Part shown: positions 6,962 through 9,564 of the stretch, piece by piece
Position numbering within the stretch: position 1 is the first letter of the stretch
Layout: every line of letters begins with the position of its first letter
Assembly: GCA_031278835.1 (NCBI GenBank)
Contig: JAITJP010000046.1
Span: 1-9,564, forward strand
Direction: 5' to 3'
DNA length: 9,564 nt
From: Deltaproteobacteria bacterium
GTDB taxonomy: Bacteria > Desulfobacterota > Desulfarculia > Adiutricales > Adiutricaceae
Translations under genes and position numbers: made by a program
The notes under the pieces: generated by a model
What the model saw: only the letters and a program-made list of their open reading frames with translations
Told to the model about the DNA's origin: nothing
Databases searched by the model: none

Positions 6962-7737
6962 TCGTAGACTCCCACCAGAAGGTAAGCCGAGAGCATGGCC
7001 AAAGCGAAGAAATAATCGATACTTTTTAGTTTAAAGTCACTTTTGACCCAAATGACCCCGCGGTAACCTCGACAAATCATGGCCCGGTGAACCCTTTCGG
7101 CCCGGTCAAAACTTCTGACCAGTAAACTGCCAATCAAATTGGCCGCGCCCCGGACGCTGTTTTTACTCAAACCCAGCTTAAAACCCCTGGCTCTCATGGC
7201 CTTTCGAAGGCGTTGATACTCCTTAAAAATGACTTGATAGTACCTGACGGTCAAAAGAAAAATACTGACCAGCTTTTCCGGAAATTTTAACTTGCGGCCA
7301 GCGGCCGCTAAAACGTAGAGAGGACTGGTGCCCAGGAGGGCCAAAACGGCCAGGACAATGGCGTTGCCTTTAAGGGTCAAAACACTGGCCAGCTCCAGGC
7401 CTTCCTTGGTCACCTTTAAGGGGCCCAAGGTAGTGATGACCTGACCGGGCGTGGAGAAAGAAAAGGGCAGCATCAGCCACATGAAAAGAAAAAACAAGTT
7501 AACCGTGACCAGGCGGTTAATTAGGTTTCTGGCCGGCCATCTGGCCAGAGCTATCAACAAGACGGCCAAGCTTAAGGCCAAGAAAGTGCCGCCCTGGTCA
7601 TGGAGGGCGCTAACCAAAAAAGCCCAGACAACGGCGCAGATCATCTTAAGCCTGGCGTCAATCCGGGCCAGTATGGTCCGGCTTTGGGCGGGACTTTCTT
7701 GAAACGGAGAGCTAGCCGTTTTTTCGCTTTCGTCCAT
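6949..7737 (-). CDS. cbiQ: CbiQ/NikQ-type ECF transmembrane (T) subunit
   Basis: The protein has 262 residues. A hydrophilic N-terminus (1-30) contains ILARIDARLKM, the usual entry to this family. About five or six membrane helices follow (roughly 33-46, 51-66, 78-92, 118-136, 155-171, 240-257). Between the last helices are the two coupling-helix motifs of EcfT proteins, Ala-Arg-Gly at 183-185 (MRARGFKL) and Arg-Gly at 223-224 (ICRGYRG), which dock onto the ATPase. This subunit ties ATP hydrolysis to toppling of the CbiM substrate subunit. The start is ATG 7737 with a modest AAAGGCAGGG site. The gene lies 122 bp after cbiM and overlaps cbiO by 13 bp. Confidence 0.9.
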   Translation of the reverse strand: MDESEKTASSPFQESPAQSRTILARIDARLKMICAVVWAFLVSALHDQGGTFLALSLAVLLIALARWPARNLINRLVTVNLFFLFMWLMLPFSFSTPGQVITTLGPLKVTKEGLELASVLTLKGNAIVLAVLALLGTSPLYVLAAAGRKLKFPEKLVSIFLLTVRYYQVIFKEYQRLRKAMRARGFKLGLSKNSVRGAANLIGSLLVRSFDRAERVHRAMICRGYRGVIWVKSDFKLKSIDYFFALAMLSAYLLVGVYEWKL

Positions 7738-7746
7738 GACCCTGCC

Positions 7747-7766
7747 TTTACCACTTCGCTGGTAAA
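7747..7766 (-). other. Hairpin in the cbiM-cbiQ spacer
   Basis: A perfect 7-bp inverted repeat TTTACCA/TGGTAAA has a 6-base loop. It sits just before the cbiQ ribosome site and could affect cbiQ translation or mRNA processing. There is no T run, so it is not a terminator. Confidence 0.4.
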
Positions 7767-7859
7767 ATAGAGATTATTACCGGAAATGTGGGAACCATTA
7801 GTCAAAAATAGTTATTTAAGCGTTAAAGCTTATTTAGAAATAGACCGTTATTTTTTTTA

Positions 7860-8555
7860 TTAATGAATCTCTTGATTGTCTTGGCTATTTGGGGCCGTTT
7901 TTGGCTCCAGGGGAGCCTCAAGCGGTTTTTGGGGATTTTTCCGGATACCCAGGGGATTGATTAAGAGTTCTGGCTTTACTTTTCTTAAAAAGCGGACGCA
8001 CAGTAGGGCGATGATACCCTCAATAAACATGACCGGGACGTGGGAGACTAAGATGGTATAGGCGGCCACCTTATATTTGACCGGATCGGTAAGGATTAAA
8101 GCCACAAAGACCATGATGGCCGTCAGGGCGATGGCCAGAAAACCGGTGGCAAAGGCCCCCAGGGAACTGGGCCAGGCCTTGGGGCTAAAGATCATTTTGT
8201 TAAAAAGCCAGCCGAACAAAACGGCCGGCCCGGCCACGTTTAAGGTGTTTACCCCCAAGGTGGTCAGGCCGCCGTATTGAAAAAGTAAGGCTTGGATCAA
8301 AAGACCTATCAGAACTATGGGAAAGGCCACCCAGCCCATCATCAGGCCAATCAAGCCGTTTAGCATCAAGTGAACCGTGCTGGGGCCTATGTTGATGTGG
8401 ATGAAGGAAGCGGTAAAGAAAGCCGCGGTCATGACCGCGACTTTGGGAATGTTGTCGTTATTGACTTTGGTAAGCCCAATAGCCACGCCAGTCGCCGTCA
8501 AAAGGCCTCCGGCCACCAGAACCGGTAATGACAGCGCTCCTTCCATTATATGCAC
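7860..8555 (-). CDS. cbiM: CbiM/NikM-type substrate-binding membrane subunit, likely cobalt
   Basis: The protein is 231 residues and begins MHIMEGAL, the conserved metal-binding N-terminus of the family: in NikM structures the N-terminal amine and His2 ligate the metal. This fixes the start at GTG 8555 rather than the ATG at 8546, which would delete the His. A further family block is FIHINIGPSTVHLMLNGLIG (52-71) with His53 and His62, followed by GGLTTLGVNTLN (95-106). About six to seven helices are visible, with SHVPVMFIEG near 171-180. The C-terminal 40 residues are hydrophilic and cytoplasmic. CbiM captures Co2+ from the outside and passes it inward with CbiQ and CbiO. Sequence alone does not separate Co from Ni; the cobalamin riboswitch upstream argues for Co. 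It is the first gene of the operon. Confidence 0.92.
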   Translation of the reverse strand: MHIMEGALSLPVLVAGGLLTATGVAIGLTKVNNDNIPKVAVMTAAFFTASFIHINIGPSTVHLMLNGLIGLMMGWVAFPIVLIGLLIQALLFQYGGLTTLGVNTLNVAGPAVLFGWLFNKMIFSPKAWPSSLGAFATGFLAIALTAIMVFVALILTDPVKYKVAAYTILVSHVPVMFIEGIIALLCVRFLRKVKPELLINPLGIRKNPQKPLEAPLEPKTAPNSQDNQEIH

Positions 8556-8561
8556 GGCTCG

Positions 8562-8567
8562 CCCTCC
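8562..8567 (-). promoter_or_regulatory. Shine-Dalgarno of cbiM
   Basis: GGAGGG lies 6 bases before GTG 8555. It supports the GTG start that keeps the metal-binding MHI N-terminus. Confidence 0.75.
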
Positions 8568-8626
8568 ATGTCTTTGGAATTTTTAAATAAATAAGTTTTT
8601 TTTCTGGTGGGGTTGGCCATTGGAAC

Positions 8627-8664
8627 AAAAAAAAAGCCCGGTTCGGATAAAAACCGAATCCGGG
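8627..8664 (-). terminator. Riboswitch-linked intrinsic terminator in the cbiM leader
   Basis: On the minus strand CCCGG-A-TTCGG pairs with CCGAACCGGG (10 bp, one bulged A, 7-base loop) and is followed by an unbroken T run (8635-8627). It lies between the cobalamin aptamer and cbiM, so it is the probable expression platform: ligand binding would favour termination. I could not identify a clear antiterminator by eye. Confidence 0.85.
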
Positions 8665-8768
8665 ACGCCCGTTTGTCCATGGATCTTTCGCTAGCCCTTG
8701 GCTAAGGGAAACCTGGCGCGAATCAAAAAAAACCAACCACCCAGTTTCGAACTCGGAAACTACGGCGC

Positions 8769-8929
8769 CTTCAGTAGGGTATCCTGACTGACGGATCAAT
8801 CTACGGCGACGCCTTCCCGGGATTCCCATACCCCAGTGGCCTATGGTCGCTTTCGTCCCCGATCACAGTGACGGGCTCGTTACCGATTTTCGCGGTATTC
8901 CCCCATTACCTAAATTAGGTATTCTGAAG
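8769..8929 (-). ncRNA. Cobalamin (B12) riboswitch aptamer
   Basis: Read on the minus strand the conserved elements occur in order. The P1 stem CTTCAG (8929-8924) pairs with CTGAAG (8774-8769). Then come a GGGGGAATACCGCGAAAATC segment, GTCACTGTGA (8872-8863), GCCACTGG (8840-8833), GGGAAGGCG (8818-8810) and the B12 box GATCCGTCAGTCAGGATACC (8797-8778). These match the AdoCbl-class consensus closely. The element starts a few bases after the predicted transcription start and is followed by a terminator ahead of cbiM. It should switch off the transport operon when cobalamin is plentiful, which ties the transporter to cobalt supply for B12 synthesis. Confidence 0.93.
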
Positions 8930-8939
8930 ACTGAAAACA

Positions 8940-8968
8940 AAAATAAAACAAAGCCAAGGGCTTGTCAA
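8940..8968 (-). promoter_or_regulatory. Sigma-70-type promoter of the riboswitch-cbi operon
   Basis: A perfect -35 TTGACA (8968-8963) is followed by a 17-base spacer and a -10 TATTTT (8945-8940). The predicted start near 8933 is only a few bases before the P1 stem of the riboswitch, the expected geometry. A short palindrome CTTGTCAAG (8961-8969) covers the -35 element. Confidence 0.78.
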
Positions 8969-9034
8969 GACATTTTTATACCACATAAACCGAAATAAGA
9001 AAAAAAGGCCTTAATTTAAAAACTTGTTTTTTAC

Positions 9035-9180
9035 TATAATTACATGATTTAATCAACAAATTATTGGCACGGTATAAGCTATATTTTAAACATTAACCAG
9101 GCTTTGATATTTTGACAAGGCCCTTAAAAATAAGCTTGTCAGCCTAAAAAAATAACCCCATGGGGGTATTTTTTTAGGCT
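9035..9180 (+). ncRNA. Possible small RNA (promoter-like -10 to terminator)
   Basis: A perfect TATAAT at 9035-9040 has only a weak -35 (TTAATT, 18-base spacer). About 100 bases on, a strong hairpin terminator ends at 9180. The ~130-base interval has no open frame of note but holds a 7-bp inverted repeat TGACAAG/CTTGTCA (9113-9119, 9135-9141). This is a candidate only; the -35 is poor and AT-rich DNA yields TATAAT by chance. Confidence 0.25.
9141..9180. terminator. Bidirectional hairpin terminator
   Basis: A 40-base near-perfect inverted repeat has outer arms AGCCTAAAAAAAT/ATTTTTTTAGGCT and a GC core CCCC-AT-GGGG. Read either way the core hairpin is followed by a run of seven T, so it can end transcripts from both directions. 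No annotated gene within 200 bases clearly needs it. Confidence 0.75.
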
Positions 9181-9294
9181 AGTTTGGCTTGGCTTTTAGG
9201 GCTTTTTGGTCCCGATGACCGCGGTCAAGTAAGATTGCCCAATAAGGTTTTTTTTTAGCCTCCCGGGGGGAGTGAAATCTTGACGTTGGGAGTT

Positions 9295-9414
9295 TTAAAA
9301 AACGGCTTTCAATAAGTTGTCTTTATTAACCATTTTAAGGCCCTTAGCCAGAGCGCAAGCCGCCCAAAGCCAGGCCATTATGGCTTTTCTCAAAACCTCA
9401 TGGTCAATACTCAC
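9295..9414 (-). CDS. Small open frame, 39 residues, unknown
   Basis: GTG 9414 is preceded by GGAG with a 7-base spacer and the frame runs 39 codons to TAA. The peptide begins MSIDHEVLRKAIMAWLWAAC and ends KDNLLKAVF. Its middle is hydrophobic (AIMAWLWAACALA) and flanked by charged residues, so it could be a short membrane or amphipathic peptide. The base composition is more GC-rich and gene-like than its surroundings. It sits downstream of a minus-strand terminator at 9477-9504, so it would need its own promoter, which I could not pinpoint. I recognise no family; it could equally be a worn gene fragment. Confidence 0.35.
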   Translation of the reverse strand: MSIDHEVLRKAIMAWLWAACALAKGLKMVNKDNLLKAVF

Positions 9415-9476
9415 GGCTCCACTCCAGGTTTTGATTAATTAAGTAAATAAGTGAAGAGATTGGACGGCTAGAACAT

Positions 9477-9504
9477 AAAAAAAAGCGCTCCTTTCGGGGC
9501 GCTT
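9477..9504 (-). terminator. Intrinsic terminator for a gene beyond the right edge
   Basis: On the minus strand AAGCGCCCC-GAAA-GGAGCGCTT forms a 9-bp stem with a GNRA-type tetraloop, followed by T8 overlapping the arm (9484-9477). Polarity means it ends a minus-strand transcript coming from outside the window. A further small inverted repeat TTAGCC/GGCTAA (9522-9527, 9536-9541) lies just upstream of it. Confidence 0.8.
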
Positions 9505-9564
9505 AATCAAAAAATCTTTCCTTAGCCCGTTTATAGGCTAAAAGGCCAAGCCAGAATAATCTTT

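Larger units (their letters stand above)
8970..9294. other. AT-rich spacer without a supported protein gene
   Basis: Apart from the hairpin terminator and the possible small RNA, this stretch shows no open frame with a ribosome site. It contains a perfect 12-bp palindrome TGACCGCGGTCA (9216-9227) and GGGCTTTTTGGT (9199-9210), a 12-mer also present in the tandem array at 3676-3687. Confidence 0.5.

Noticed and set aside
4567..7737. Nickel specificity from the NikK/NikL-like genes alone
   Set aside because: Accessory gene names do not determine metal. The leader is a cobalamin riboswitch and no NikR-like operator was seen.
8725..8760. A second terminator or a tRNA T-arm
   Set aside because: GTTTC/GAAAC plus T8 looks like a terminator, but the stem is 5 bp and 11 bases from the T run. 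The TTCGA sequence lacks the paired arms and remaining cloverleaf of a tRNA.
8458..8829. 123-codon minus-strand frame
   Set aside because: It crosses the B12 riboswitch and the terminator and runs into cbiM in another frame; conserved RNA structure explains the sequence better.

Overview
The window looks like a piece of a flagellated Gram-negative bacterial chromosome. My best guess is a Desulfobacterota/deltaproteobacterium-like organism, from the flhG-fliA-FliL-like order and the NikK/NikL-type metal transporter. That is inference from gene content, not a taxonomic test. Genes are moderately GC-rich with very frequent GGCC. The spacers are strikingly AT-rich and full of A/T runs and hairpins.

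Left part (1-3429, + strand): the end of a flagellar regulatory operon. A 5'-truncated flhG (MinD-like flagellar number ATPase) has a Pro/Ala/Gln-rich segment before its P-loop. It overlaps fliA (sigma-28) by one base. An 88-bp gap follows, then a FliL-like membrane protein that starts at TTG and carries an unusual ~320-residue acidic, repetitive N-terminus. A terminator at 3408-3429 closes the operon.

Middle (about 3420-4500): over 1 kb with no convincing gene. It is not random sequence. It reads as a strongly diverged tandem array of about eight units of ~124 bp, with conserved internal blocks at fixed offsets. I do not recognise the family.

Right part (4501-8968, - strand): a complete cobalt-type ECF uptake operon, read right to left. 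The order is sigma-70-like promoter, cobalamin riboswitch, intrinsic terminator, cbiM, cbiQ, cbiO, a NikL-like two-TM protein, a NikK-like DUF4198 periplasmic protein, then a terminator. CbiM, CbiQ and CbiO form the substrate-binding/transmembrane/ATPase core. The NikL- and NikK-like proteins take the place of CbiN and add extracytoplasmic metal handling. The riboswitch points to cobalt rather than nickel.

Right end (8970-9564): mostly AT-rich. It holds a strong bidirectional hairpin terminator, a possible small RNA ending at it, a 39-codon open frame with a good Shine-Dalgarno, and a minus-strand terminator for a gene beyond the edge.
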